Shown: positions 1 through 8,167 of the stretch, one piece after another | How positions within the stretch are numbered: position 1 is the stretch's first letter | Layout of the letters: every line of letters begins with the position of its first letter | Source: CAZEVY01 sp964515555 | GTDB taxonomy: Bacteria; Acidobacteriota; Terriglobia; Bryobacterales; Bryobacteraceae | Assembly: GCA_964515555.1 (NCBI GenBank) | Contig: CAZEVY010000001.1 | Location: 124,001-188,000 of the forward strand | Length of the DNA: 64,000 nt | Direction of reading: 5' to 3' | The notes under the pieces: model-generated | What the model saw: the letters and a program-made list of their open reading frames with translations, nothing else | The model's database searches: none | Told to the model about the DNA's origin: nothing | Program-made: the position numbers and the translations under genes

Positions 1-340
1 ATCCCTGTCCCGCGAACGACCGCCGAGCCACCTGGGCGTAGACCGGCACCGCGCCCGCCAGCGTCAGCACGATGAGAAACGCCGTCGCCACCGGCGCCAG
101 CGCGCCCGCGGCCAGCAGCGCGATGCCCGGTTGATAGCCGAGCGTCGAGAAATAGTCGACGCCCGTCAGCCACAGCACCTTGTACCAGGGATGCGTTTCG
201 CCGTGATGCGCCTCCTGGTCCATGCGCGCGCCCGAGTGCAGCCAGCCTTCGAGGCCGCGCCGCGGAGGCGCGGAGGAATCCTCGGTGACCAGCGTGAGGG
301 ATGAGTCGGCCGTGGGTTCGGCCTTCCTGCGGCGCGCCAT
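1..340 (-). CDS. APC-superfamily amino acid permease, N-terminal part (runs off window)
   Basis: Only the first 113 codons are present; the gene continues beyond base 1. After a charged, disordered-looking N-terminus of about 50 residues comes HPWYKVLWLTGVDYFSTLGY, then a hydrophobic segment (GIALLAAGALAPVATAFLIV) that reads as the first membrane helices. The GVDYFSTLGYQPG stretch is what I recognise from APC-type amino acid permeases of this phylum; that assignment is from memory of the family, not a search. ATG at 338-340 is the last gene of a minus-strand run and begins 9 bp after the SDR stop. Substrate cannot be told from this fragment. Confidence 0.7.
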   Translation of the reverse strand, partial: MARRRKAEPTADSSLTLVTEDSSAPPRRGLEGWLHSGARMDQEAHHGETHPWYKVLWLTGVDYFSTLGYQPGIALLAAGALAPVATAFLIVLTLAGAVPVYAQVARRSFAGQG

Positions 341-349
341 GTACAGAGC

Positions 350-1087
350 TTACAGTGTCCGCAGGTGGAAGCCGCCGTCGACGTCGAGCACCTGTCCGGC
401 GCAGTAATCGAGCAGCCCGTCGGCGATGGCGCGCACCGCGCGCGCGATGTCCGCCGATTCGCCCATGCGGCGTTGCGGCAGCAGCCCCGCGGCGATGCGC
501 TCGTCGTAGGTCTTCTCGACGGCGGCGATCATGTCGGTGCGGATGATGCCGGGGCGAATCTCGAAAACGCCTACGTTGGCCGGCGCCAGCCGCGCCGCCC
601 ACACCTGCGCGCTCATGCTGAGTCCGGCTTTCGAGATGCAGTACTCGGCGCGATTCACACTCGCGGTATAGGACGAGATCGACGTGATGAAGACGATGCG
701 GCCCGCGCCGCGCGCCGCCATCGGGCGCGCCACCAGTTGCGTGAGGAAATGCGGGCCTTTCAGATTGGTCCCGATCAGCTCGTCGAAGCTCTCCTCGGTG
801 GCTTCGAGCACGTCGCGTCGCTCGCGCGGCGCCATGCCGGCGTTGTTTACCAGCAGGTCGACCTGCCCGCATGTTTTTTCCGCGAACGCGGCCAGCGCCT
901 CGCGGTCCGCGCGGGATCCCACGTCGCACTGGAATATCTCGGCGCCGGTCTCGGCGCGCAGCGATTCCGCGGCGTCGCGCCGCCCGCGGTAGGTCGCGAT
1001 CACCCGATGCGTACGCGCCAGCTCGATGGCGACTCCGCGGCCGATTCCCCGGCTCGCGCCGGTGACGAGAGCGACCGGTTGGCTCAC
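350..1087 (-). CDS. SDR-family oxidoreductase (3-ketoacyl-ACP reductase-like)
   Basis: Classical short-chain dehydrogenase of 245 residues. Visible motifs are the NAD(P)-binding TGASRGIG near residues 9-16, NNAG at 81-84, the catalytic serine region SISS around 136-139 and YCISK at 149-153 (Tyr and Lys of the active site). A C-terminal GQVLDVDGGF is typical of FabG-like members. GTG start chosen because it overlaps the upstream gene's stop as GTGA, implying translational coupling with the DsbA-like gene; a longer open frame upstream is antisense shadow of that gene. Substrate unknown; the ketoacyl-ACP reductase name is only by family resemblance. Confidence 0.85.
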   Translation of the reverse strand: MSQPVALVTGASRGIGRGVAIELARTHRVIATYRGRRDAAESLRAETGAEIFQCDVGSRADREALAAFAEKTCGQVDLLVNNAGMAPRERRDVLEATEESFDELIGTNLKGPHFLTQLVARPMAARGAGRIVFITSISSYTASVNRAEYCISKAGLSMSAQVWAARLAPANVGVFEIRPGIIRTDMIAAVEKTYDERIAAGLLPQRRMGESADIARAVRAIADGLLDYCAGQVLDVDGGFHLRTL

Positions 1088-1656
1088 TGCTTGTAGCGCG
1101 CCAGCGCCGCGTCGATCGACTTCGCGATGGCCTCCAGATCGAAGCGCTCGATGAACGGCTCGCCGTCGACGAAGACCGTCGGAGTTTTGGCGACGCCGCG
1201 CGCGACTCCCTCCTGGAAATCGGCCTCGACGGCGGCGGCGATCTTGGGGTCGGCGAGCGACTGCCGCGCGCGCTCGCTGTCGATGCCGTGCTGATCGGCG
1301 AAGGTGGAGAGCCGATCCGCGAAGTTCTCGACGGTCGTGTGCCGGATGTTCTCCATTGTGTGACGCCGGTAGCGCACGCCGAGCGCCGGATTCACGGAGT
1401 CGAAAAAGCGCGCCGCGGCGGCGGCCTGGCGCGCCCAGGCGTGCTTCGCCAACGGGAAGTCCCGGTGCTCGAAGGCGGCGCGCGCTCCGTACTTGGGGAG
1501 CAGATGCTCGTCCATCATGCGCCGGAACGCGGCGCAGTCGGGACACTGAAGGTCTTCGTAGACCACCACGCGCACGGGGCTCTTGGCGTTGCCCTCGACG
1601 GCGCGATCGGTAGCCATCAGCGCCCCGGCCGCGATGAGCAGAAGCGCCGGCCTCAC
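1084..1656 (-). CDS. Exported DsbA-like thioredoxin-fold protein
   Basis: 190 residues with a short hydrophobic N-terminus (signal peptide) followed by one thioredoxin-fold domain of the DsbA/Thioredoxin_4 type. The redox motif is CPDC in VVYEDLQCPDCAAFRR (about residues 38-41) and the cis-proline loop is KTPTVFVDGEPF near residue 160. Expected role: periplasmic disulfide oxidase/isomerase or a thiol-dependent reductase. GTG start at 1656 overlaps the stop of the glycine-zipper gene by 4 bp, and its own stop overlaps the SDR start, so the three are one transcript. A second DsbA-like protein lies at 53140-54081. Confidence 0.85.
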   Translation of the reverse strand: MRPALLLIAAGALMATDRAVEGNAKSPVRVVVYEDLQCPDCAAFRRMMDEHLLPKYGARAAFEHRDFPLAKHAWARQAAAAARFFDSVNPALGVRYRRHTMENIRHTTVENFADRLSTFADQHGIDSERARQSLADPKIAAAVEADFQEGVARGVAKTPTVFVDGEPFIERFDLEAIAKSIDAALARYKQ

Positions 1657-2420
1657 GGACGTACCGGCTGCTGCAGGGTGAACTCGAGGCGCGCTTCCGA
1701 GGGAATCTTCACGCTCGGCCCCTTGGTGAGGATTTGCACGCCCGCTCCGGCGCCCGCTCCCGCCGCCGCGCCGATGGCCGCGCCCTTGCCGCCGCCGGCG
1801 ATGGCGCCGATGACCGCTCCCGCCGCCGCCAGTCCGCCGGCGCGCCGCGCGGTTTGTCCCGTGCGGCTCTCGCTGGCCTGTTTCACTTCACCGGTGGCGA
1901 CGTCGGTCACGCGGCCGTTGATGGTGATCGAGACCAGATCGAGCGTCAGCTCCGTCCGTCCCGACAGCTTGCCGGCCTGCTTGTCGTCAACCAGTTTCAC
2001 CACTGCATCGGCGCCGCGCGCGACCACCGTCTGCCCATCCACCATGAGCGGCTCGTCGAGTGACGCGCGATAGGTCTGGCCGGTGCGGTCGGTGGTGGAA
2101 TCGACGGCGTCGATCATGCGCACGACCACCGCGGAGCCCGCGGGAACTTCGCGGCGCGACGTCGCCGTTGCGGCGGGCGTCGAAGGAAGCGCGGCGGGCG
2201 CCGGGGTGCGCACCGCAGTGGCCGCAGCCGCGGCGCTGCCGAACGAGATGCTCGTCACGTCGGCGATGGCGTAGGTGTCGACGCGGTTGCCGACCGCAAG
2301 GCGAATCTCGCGCGAGTCGCCGCTGAGGAAGGTGCCTTCGACGGTGCGCCCGCTGCGGAGCGTCACGGTGTCGGCGAAACAGGTGAAAGTAAGGGCGAGT
2401 CCCAGGAGAATGCGGTTCAT
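1653..2420 (-). CDS. Exported glycine-zipper protein
   Basis: 255 residues. N-terminal signal peptide (MNRILLGLALTFTCFA), then a small beta domain with DTVTLRSGRTVEGTF, a Pro/Ala-rich linker, a second beta-rich region (about 95-185), and a C-terminal glycine-zipper segment rich in GAVIGAIAGGGKGAAIGAAAGAGAGAG (given here only to indicate composition around residues 205-235). Such zippers occur in outer-membrane or envelope proteins. A perfect AGGAGG lies 8 nt before the ATG, the strongest ribosome site in this operon. It follows the M28 peptidase by 17 bp. Function is unknown; envelope location is inference. Confidence 0.75.
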   Translation of the reverse strand: MNRILLGLALTFTCFADTVTLRSGRTVEGTFLSGDSREIRLAVGNRVDTYAIADVTSISFGSAAAAATAVRTPAPAALPSTPAATATSRREVPAGSAVVVRMIDAVDSTTDRTGQTYRASLDEPLMVDGQTVVARGADAVVKLVDDKQAGKLSGRTELTLDLVSITINGRVTDVATGEVKQASESRTGQTARRAGGLAAAGAVIGAIAGGGKGAAIGAAAGAGAGAGVQILTKGPSVKIPSEARLEFTLQQPVRP

Positions 2421-2437
2421 GGTGAAACCTCCTTCTT

Positions 2438-4366
2438 CTATTTTACCGGGGCGAGGAGGTCCACGTAGCCCTTTCGCTCGAGGAAGCGGAAATAGCCGAC
2501 CCAATCGAAGCTCGACGGGCCGAGCTCGTGCTCGGTGAGGCGCACTACTTCGGCGAGCGTGCGCTTGCCGTCGCACCAGTAGAGCGCGGTGATGAGGCGC
2601 GTGTCCCAGGCGCCGGAGGGAAACCCCTCGCGCCGGTCGGGCGCGAGATCGTCGAGCGGCAGCGTGCCGAAGCGCTTGCGGCGGACGACGATGGCCGCGG
2701 CTTCGGCGTCGCGCGGCGAGGGCGGCGGCGCTTCGGGGGAGACGCGGGCGAATCGCGCCACCCGGCGCTTTTGCGATTCGGCGAAGGAGTGCAGGTCGCC
2801 GGCGAGCGCGGTGGTGTCGGCCGGCGCCAGGCGAGCGACCGAGCGCACGGCGTCGATCTCGCGGTCGCGCTGGTAGTCGATGGAATCGAGCGCGGTGTGA
2901 AGCAGGGCGGGCGTGGCGCCGGCGGCGAGGCGGTCGATGGCGCGCGCGGCGGCGTCGACGATCGCGGAGTGGCCGCGCGTGGCGGCCAGCTCGGCGAACT
3001 GGAGCGCCTCGGGTTCGCCGGCGGCGGCGATGGCGTAAAGATACGCGGCGGTGACGATGGTGAGATCGCGGAGCGAGCGCGGGTCGACGGTTTCGGGCTT
3101 GTCCTCGGAATTGTGGTGCGTGTTGACGCCGGTGCCGGAGTAGGGCCAGACGGTGGGGACGCCGATCATCGGGTCGGCGAGGAAGGTGTCGGTGCCGGAC
3201 ATGAAGGGACGCGAATGGAAGGGGCGGCGCACGGATGGGAAGTAGAGCGCGGCGATCTTGAGGATGAGCGCGTCGGTGTAGGATCGCGCGGCGTGCGGAT
3301 TCAGATAAAAGGTGTACTCGGTTCCGGCGAGATCGTAGGAGGCGGCCGGGGTGTCGACGCAGAACGCCGCGACGGTGCGCCGGATGCGTTCGGGGTGCGA
3401 TTGGACGTAGTGCATGGAGGCGTACAGTTCCCCCATCGCGAGAATCCGTATCGCGCGGCGCGGGCGCGGGAGTTTTCCGGCGGCGATGAGGCGGTTGAGC
3501 GATGCGAGCGCCTCGACCATCGCGGCCACGCCGGTGGCGTTGTCGTGCGCGCCCTGTTCGGCGGTGTGGCCGAGGACGAGCACTTCCCCGGCGTCGGGTA
3601 TCGCGCCGGGAATCACGGCGGTGACGTAGGGGTAGGTGTCGGAGTAGTATCGCGTGCCGGCGAAGGCTTGGATACGCACGCGGCCGTGCTTCTTCATGAG
3701 ATCGCGGAGAAACGCGGCCTGGCCCGGAGTGACCGAGAAGCAGGGCAGCGGCGCGTTGCCTTTCGTGAAGGCCCAACCGTTGTCGCCCCAGGAGTTGATC
3801 CACTGTCGTCCGGCGGAGAGCGAGGGATTCTCGCTGAAGGCGTTGACGACGCCGAGGGCGCCGTCGCGCGCGAGCCGCCACTTCTCGCCGGCGGGATTGC
3901 GGGCCGTGAGGACGAACTTGCCCGCGATTGCGCCGGGTTGCTCGACGAGCTCGGCGGTGACGCCTTCCGGCGGCGTGGGGCCGGACCACATGCAGAGCGA
4001 CGCGGGGATTCGCTCGAAGTCGGCGAGAACCCGATGTTCCGGATCGACGGGAGGATCGACGATTTCCAGGCGTGCGGCGCGCGCGTCCCAAGCGAGGGGC
4101 ATGGTCCAGTAGCCGGCCTGAGTGACTCCATCGGCGGGGGCGTGGAGGATCTCGGCATCGGCGAGCCCGGCGTCGGTGAGGGCGCGCTGGAGATTCCGCG
4201 CGGTCTCATGGAACTTGGGAAAGGTGAACCAACGGTCGGTTTCCCAGACTTCACGCATGCGGGTCATCGCATGGTCGGGCTTGACCTCGGATCGAACGGC
4301 GGCGACGAGGTCAGGAAGGGACTGGGCCTGGCAAACGGCGAAGAGCAGGAACAGGCGGGGGAGCAC
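2438..4366 (-). CDS. Exported M28-family metallopeptidase with C-terminal extension
   Basis: 642 residues, signal peptide at 1-15. A PA-like insert occupies roughly 100-210, followed by the M28 peptidase core: GHTAEQGAHDNATG (first His and Asp zinc ligands), MGELYASMHY (catalytic/ligand Glu region), and THHNSED (terminal His ligand). The usual HxD of M28 is HTAE here, so one structural Asp is replaced. After about residue 480 an extra region ends in a winged-helix-like stretch (RTLAEVVRLTEHELG...FRFLERKGYVDL). GTG start; there is no Shine-Dalgarno, but TATCCT ends 6 nt upstream on the same strand, compatible with a leaderless mRNA. First gene of the minus operon; 25 bp from the divergent gene at 4392. 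Confidence 0.8.
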   Translation of the reverse strand: MLPRLFLLFAVCQAQSLPDLVAAVRSEVKPDHAMTRMREVWETDRWFTFPKFHETARNLQRALTDAGLADAEILHAPADGVTQAGYWTMPLAWDARAARLEIVDPPVDPEHRVLADFERIPASLCMWSGPTPPEGVTAELVEQPGAIAGKFVLTARNPAGEKWRLARDGALGVVNAFSENPSLSAGRQWINSWGDNGWAFTKGNAPLPCFSVTPGQAAFLRDLMKKHGRVRIQAFAGTRYYSDTYPYVTAVIPGAIPDAGEVLVLGHTAEQGAHDNATGVAAMVEALASLNRLIAAGKLPRPRRAIRILAMGELYASMHYVQSHPERIRRTVAAFCVDTPAASYDLAGTEYTFYLNPHAARSYTDALILKIAALYFPSVRRPFHSRPFMSGTDTFLADPMIGVPTVWPYSGTGVNTHHNSEDKPETVDPRSLRDLTIVTAAYLYAIAAAGEPEALQFAELAATRGHSAIVDAAARAIDRLAAGATPALLHTALDSIDYQRDREIDAVRSVARLAPADTTALAGDLHSFAESQKRRVARFARVSPEAPPPSPRDAEAAAIVVRRKRFGTLPLDDLAPDRREGFPSGAWDTRLITALYWCDGKRTLAEVVRLTEHELGPSSFDWVGYFRFLERKGYVDLLAPVK

Positions 4367-4372
4367 GGTATC

Positions 4373-4378
4373 AGGATA
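4373..4378 (-). promoter_or_regulatory. -10-like hexamer, probable leaderless start of the M28 gene
   Basis: On the minus strand TATCCT is followed by 6 nt and then the GTG start codon, placing the expected transcription start at the start codon itself. No good -35 is obvious. Same arrangement recurs at several other genes in the window. Confidence 0.35.
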
Positions 4379-4391
4379 ACGTAGGGGTCAG

Positions 4392-4856
4392 ATGGTCGAG
4401 TGGACGATTCGGTTTTCCGCGCTTTTGTACGTGGCGGCGGTAGCGATGATGTTGATACGAAAGGGACCCGTGCGGATCACGTGGACCTTGGCGTGGATGT
4501 TCCACGTGGAACATATCGCGCTGGCGTTTCATTATGTCCACAAGTGGAGCCACGAGGCGGCGTACCGGGAAACGGCGCGGCAGACGGCGGAGCTGATCGG
4601 AGTCGGGTGGGGCGGCGGGTTGTATTGGAACTATCTTTTCAGCGTGTTATGGACGGCGGACGTGGCGTGGTGGTGGGTGGCACGGGGGTCGTACGAGGGG
4701 CGGTCGCGTTGGATCGGGGCGGCGATCCACGGATTCCTGGGGCTCATCTTCTTTAACGGGGTCGTGGTATTCGGGCCGGGTCCGGTGCGTAGGGCGGGGA
4801 TCGCGGCGGCGGCGGGCCTAGCCGCACTGGCCATTCACAGGGTCTTTTCGAAGTAA
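4392..4856 (+). CDS. Small multi-pass membrane protein, function unknown
   Basis: 154 residues with four hydrophobic segments (about 8-22, 28-48, 70-95, 105-150) and many Trp/His residues (MFHVEH, FHYVHKWSHEA). AGGGG lies 5-9 nt before the ATG. I do not recognise the family. The codons for MFHVEH are the parS-like palindrome at 4497-4514, so the coding sequence and a chromosome-partition site appear superimposed. It stands alone between the minus-strand operon and the phage block. Confidence 0.6.
   Translation: MVEWTIRFSALLYVAAVAMMLIRKGPVRITWTLAWMFHVEHIALAFHYVHKWSHEAAYRETARQTAELIGVGWGGGLYWNYLFSVLWTADVAWWWVARGSYEGRSRWIGAAIHGFLGLIFFNGVVVFGPGPVRRAGIAAAAGLAALAIHRVFSK
4498..4513. promoter_or_regulatory. 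parS-like ParB-binding site (perfect 16-bp palindrome)
   Basis: TGTTCCACGTGGAACA is a perfect palindrome (18 bp if the flanking A and T are included). It matches the known bacterial parS consensus TGTTTCACGTGAAACA with one symmetric change, and equals the variant known from Pseudomonas and Myxococcus. Intragenic parS sites are normal. It is the only copy I see in the window. Its function as a ParB nucleation site is inference from sequence. Confidence 0.7.
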
Positions 4857-4984
4857 AACCCATTTAATTATCAACGGGTTACGCATAGGGGACCAGTGCG
4901 GCCGCTGGAGGCTCGTGATACTTTTCGGGTGGCAAGGGAGGTTGCCGCGGGCGAATCAAGGGCGCAGAACGAGGAGCTTGGGCA

Positions 4985-5311
4985 ATGAAAGAAAAGGTCC
5001 CGGAGAAGAAGAGAGGATCTAAGGAAAAGGCCGGAAAGGGAAACGCGGAAATCGCAGCGGAGGTCAAGACAGAGCGGAAACGATCGGCGCCGAAACGAAC
5101 GAAGAAGACGGCGGAATCGAAGAAGGCCGAAGTGGTCGAGGGTCTGATCAAGAGCATCGAATTGAAGTTGGAAAAGGGCGATTTGAAACCGACGGTCGGG
5201 GACTTCCTGCGGCTGCTTCAGTTCCAGCGGGAACTGGAGGACGGGGAGCCGCGGGAGGTGAAGGTGCAATGGGTGGAGCCGACGGAGACGGAGTCCGAGA
5301 ACAAGACATAA
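4985..5311 (+). CDS. Terminase small subunit-like protein
   Basis: 108 residues. The first half is extremely Lys/Arg/Glu-rich (KEKVPEKKRGSKEKAGKG), followed by a helical region (VVEGLIKSIELKLEKGDL, then VGDFLRLLQFQRELE) and a short tail VKVQWVEP. This tail and the position directly before, and overlapping by 43 bp, the large terminase gene suggest the DNA-recognition small terminase or an analogue. GAGGAG precedes the ATG. No firm family match can be claimed from sequence alone. Confidence 0.5.
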   Translation: MKEKVPEKKRGSKEKAGKGNAEIAAEVKTERKRSAPKRTKKTAESKKAEVVEGLIKSIELKLEKGDLKPTVGDFLRLLQFQRELEDGEPREVKVQWVEPTETESENKT

Positions 5312-8157
5312 TCTACTCGCCGCTTCCGTCGCAGCGGAAATTCCACAAGTCGAAGGCGAGGTTCAAGGGCTTCTCGGGGCCGATCGGATCGGGAAAGAGC
5401 CAGGCGTTGTGCCAGGAGACGATCCGGCTGACGTACCTGAACCCGGGACGTCAGGGGCTGATCGGAGCGCCGACGTATCCGATGCTGCGGGATTCGACGC
5501 AGGCGACGCTGCTGGAGATTCTGGAGAGCAACCGGATTCCGCACGAGCTGAACAAGGGCGAGAACTCGCTGCTGATGAAGGACACGCGGTCGCGGGTGCT
5601 GTTCCGGTCGCTGGACGACTTCGAGAGGCTGCGCGGGACGAACCTGGCGTGGTTCGGGGTCGACGAACTGACATACACGCAGGAGGAAGCGTGGCTGCGG
5701 CTGGAGGGACGGCTGCGGGATCCGAAGGCAGCCAGGCTGTGCGGATTCGGCGTGTGGACGCCGAAGGGTTACGACTGGGTCTACCGGCGGTTCATCGAAA
5801 AGCCGGTGGAGGGGTACGAGCTGGTTCAGGCGAGGGCGTACGAGAACCGGCACCTCCTGAAGGCGGTGCCGGATTACTACGACCGGCTGAAGAGCAGCTA
5901 CGACGAGAGGTTTTTCGCGCAGGAGGTGCTGGGGCAGTACCTGAACATCACCGGCGGAAGGGTGTATCACGCTTTCGACCGGGCAGTTCACGTGGGGCTG
6001 GTGGAGCTGGAGAAGCACGTGCCGCTGCTGTGGGCGCTGGACTTCAACGTGGAACCGATGAGCTCGCTGATCGCGCAGGTGGTCGGGGACGAGATCGGAG
6101 TGTACGACGAGATCGTGCTGGCGAGGGCGAGTACGCGGGAGGCCTGCGAGGAGTTTCGCAACCGGTTCCCGACCTGGCCGGGCGGCGTCCGGATTTACGG
6201 CGATGCGTCGGGACACAGCGCGCACTCGGTGGGGGGCACGGACTACCAGGTCATACGGAGCTTCATGACCGAGCACCGCTACGACGCGGGATTTCTGGCG
6301 CCGATCTCGAACCCCTCGGTGCGGGACCGGGTGGCATTGGTGAACGCGAAGCTGCGTGGTGCGGACGGCGTGGTGCGGCTGAAGATGAAGGCGCGTTGTT
6401 CGGACCTGATCGCGGACTTCGAGCAGGTGACCTACAAGGAGGGGACCGGAGTGATCGACAAGGATCGGGATCCGGCGAGGACGCACCTGTCGGACGCGCT
6501 GGGGTACATGCTGTGGCAGAAGCTCGGGGCGAAGTTGAAGGCGGGGTACAAGGAGAGGCGGTTGGTGTACGGGGGAGCGCGGGGGTGGTTCAGGAGGGGA
6601 CCGCTCCCTCTGGTCGCGGCTCGGTTACGAGCGTTCGTGGTTATGTGCGTTCGTGGATGGGCGAGGCGGAGCGCGGATGGGCGAAGCGGAGCGCGGAGCG
6701 GCGAGGCGGAGCGCGGATCGGTGCGGCGATGCGGATTGGCGGATAGAACGGGCTGGAGGAGAGCAAATCTGGTGCAGGGAATCAACGTCGAACATCCGGA
6801 GTATGCGGCCAAGAAGGCGATCTGGCGGCGGTATCGCGACCTTTACGCGGGCGGGGAGCAACTGAAGGCGAACGCGGCCGAGTACCTGGTTCGAAGACAG
6901 AAAGAGCCCGGCGAGGTCTGGAACGAGCGGCTGGAGCGGGTGTTCTACGAGAACTTCGCGGGCTCGATCATCGACTGGTACGCAGCGACGCTGTTCCGCC
7001 GGGAGCCGTTGCTGATCGTGGAGGGAGACGAAGGCGGTCAGCGGTTCATTCAGAAGTTCTCCGAAGACAGCGACCGCAAGGGGACGACGATCACGGAGTT
7101 CCTGCGCCGGATGCTGATCGAGGCGCTGGTCACGGGCCGGAGTTTCGTGCTGGCCGACTTTCCGCGGCAGGCGCGACAGGCGTCGAACCGGGCCGAGGAA
7201 GACGCCCGGGGCGCGTCGCGCGCCTACCTGGTGGAGTGCACGGCCGATCAGCTCATCAACTGGAGCCTGGACGAGCGCGGGAACTTCGAGTGGGTGGTGC
7301 TGCGGAGCACGGCGCTGCGGAAGGCGAAGGTCGACGATCCGGAGTGGCGGCGCGAGACGAACTGGGCCTACTACGACAAAGAATCGTTCCGGCTGTTCCG
7401 GCGCCTGGAGGGCGGCGACCAGGAGGCGCCCATCGAGCTGGTGGACTCGGGGCGGCACGGGCTGGCGCGCCAGCGGCAGGTTCCGTTGTTCGATCTGAGG
7501 ATTCCGGAAGGCCTGTGGCTGATGAACAAGGCGGGCCTGCTGCAACTGGAGCACTTCAACAAGTCGAACGGGCTGGCGTGGGCGCTGACGATGGGGCTGT
7601 TCGCGATGCCGGTGGTGTACACGGACCGGGAATGGGACCAGATCGCCGGCGAGTCGTACTACGTGCAACTGGGACCGAATGACCGGTTCGGGTGGACGGA
7701 GCCGGAGGGACACGTGTTTCAGATCGCGGCGGACAACCTGTCGCGGCTCGAAGAGAAGATCTACCGGGTGTGCTACCTGCTGTCGCAGGCGGGCGGGGGA
7801 TGGTCGCAGCGGAAACTGCAGTCGGGGGTGAGTAAGCAGCGGGACTACGCGATCACGCAGGAAGTGCTGCGGGCCTACGGAGACTCCGTGAAGGATCTGC
7901 TGAAGCGGGTGCTGCGGGCGATCGTGGAAGCGCGGCAGGACCGGGTGTCGGTGGACGTCTCGGGGCTGGAGGAGTTCGACATCGGGGATTTCAGCAGCGA
8001 ACTGGAGGACGCCGAGAGGCTGCTGGCGATGGGGATCGAATCGAAGACGCTGCGGCAGCAGGTCCTCAAGAAGCTGTCGTTCAAATACCTGTGCGACGTG
8101 CGGCAGGAAATCAAGGACCGGATCGGCTCGGAGATCGACGCGAGCCTGGGAGTTTGA
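5269..8157 (+). CDS. Terminase large subunit, reading frame continuous with portal gene
   Basis: The first about 445 residues are a phage terminase large subunit: Walker A GPIGSGKS at 37-44, Walker B VDE at 131-133, and an RNase H-type nuclease with Asp-containing motifs ALDFNVEP, IYGDASGHS and HLSDALGYML. It would pump DNA into proheads and cut it. ATG 5269 is supported by GGAGGTG 9 nt upstream. There is no stop codon after the nuclease domain: the frame runs through a repeat-derived linker (6601-6735) into the portal sequence to 8157, giving a potential 962-residue fusion. The portal has its own ribosome site and start at 6772, so two products are possible. Confidence 0.8.
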   Translation: MGGADGDGVREQDIIYSPLPSQRKFHKSKARFKGFSGPIGSGKSQALCQETIRLTYLNPGRQGLIGAPTYPMLRDSTQATLLEILESNRIPHELNKGENSLLMKDTRSRVLFRSLDDFERLRGTNLAWFGVDELTYTQEEAWLRLEGRLRDPKAARLCGFGVWTPKGYDWVYRRFIEKPVEGYELVQARAYENRHLLKAVPDYYDRLKSSYDERFFAQEVLGQYLNITGGRVYHAFDRAVHVGLVELEKHVPLLWALDFNVEPMSSLIAQVVGDEIGVYDEIVLARASTREACEEFRNRFPTWPGGVRIYGDASGHSAHSVGGTDYQVIRSFMTEHRYDAGFLAPISNPSVRDRVALVNAKLRGADGVVRLKMKARCSDLIADFEQVTYKEGTGVIDKDRDPARTHLSDALGYMLWQKLGAKLKAGYKERRLVYGGARGWFRRGPLPLVAARLRAFVVMCVRGWARRSADGRSGARSGEAERGSVRRCGLADRTGWRRANLVQGINVEHPEYAAKKAIWRRYRDLYAGGEQLKANAAEYLVRRQKEPGEVWNERLERVFYENFAGSIIDWYAATLFRREPLLIVEGDEGGQRFIQKFSEDSDRKGTTITEFLRRMLIEALVTGRSFVLADFPRQARQASNRAEEDARGASRAYLVECTADQLINWSLDERGNFEWVVLRSTALRKAKVDDPEWRRETNWAYYDKESFRLFRRLEGGDQEAPIELVDSGRHGLARQRQVPLFDLRIPEGLWLMNKAGLLQLEHFNKSNGLAWALTMGLFAMPVVYTDREWDQIAGESYYVQLGPNDRFGWTEPEGHVFQIAADNLSRLEEKIYRVCYLLSQAGGGWSQRKLQSGVSKQRDYAITQEVLRAYGDSVKDLLKRVLRAIVEARQDRVSVDVSGLEEFDIGDFSSELEDAERLLAMGIESKTLRQQVLKKLSFKYLCDVRQEIKDRIGSEIDASLGV
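6601..6735 (+). repeat. REP-like element plus 20-bp tandem repeat inside the terL-portal junction
   Basis: 6601-6630 is a copy of the dispersed element CCGCTCCCTNNGGTCGCGGC found at four other places. It is followed by two GCGTTCGTGG copies and by a 20-bp tandem unit at 6658-6677, 6678-6697 and 6698-6717 (TGGGCGAGGCGGAGCGCGGA with one to three changes), then a decayed fourth copy. The unit is not a multiple of three, so it reads in all frames, yet no stop arises in the terminase frame. Confidence 0.7.
6772..8157 (+). CDS. Phage portal protein
   Basis: 461 residues from GTG 6772, preceded by GGAGGAG 10 nt upstream; this decides the start. The sequence INVEHPEYAAKKAIWRRYRDLYAGG, ENFAGSIIDWYAATLFRREPL and the long C-terminal helices resemble SPP1/P22-class portal proteins, which form the dodecameric DNA entry ring and anchor terminase and neck proteins. 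The family call rests on position between terminase and scaffold plus these features. It lies in the same frame as terminase with no intervening stop, so a longer fused product is conceivable. Ends 10 bp before the scaffold gene. Confidence 0.75.
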   Translation: MQGINVEHPEYAAKKAIWRRYRDLYAGGEQLKANAAEYLVRRQKEPGEVWNERLERVFYENFAGSIIDWYAATLFRREPLLIVEGDEGGQRFIQKFSEDSDRKGTTITEFLRRMLIEALVTGRSFVLADFPRQARQASNRAEEDARGASRAYLVECTADQLINWSLDERGNFEWVVLRSTALRKAKVDDPEWRRETNWAYYDKESFRLFRRLEGGDQEAPIELVDSGRHGLARQRQVPLFDLRIPEGLWLMNKAGLLQLEHFNKSNGLAWALTMGLFAMPVVYTDREWDQIAGESYYVQLGPNDRFGWTEPEGHVFQIAADNLSRLEEKIYRVCYLLSQAGGGWSQRKLQSGVSKQRDYAITQEVLRAYGDSVKDLLKRVLRAIVEARQDRVSVDVSGLEEFDIGDFSSELEDAERLLAMGIESKTLRQQVLKKLSFKYLCDVRQEIKDRIGSEIDASLGV

Positions 8158-8167
8158 GGGAGGGCGC

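Noticed and set aside
2528..4384. A 618-codon open frame on the plus strand opposite the M28 peptidase gene
   Set aside because: High-GC antisense shadow: Gly/Arg/Val-rich, no motif, and the minus-strand frame has a complete peptidase signature.
4857..4984. AACCC/GGGTT arms after the membrane-protein gene as a terminator or att site
   Set aside because: Stem of only five pairs, no U tract, and no second copy near 21703-21742.
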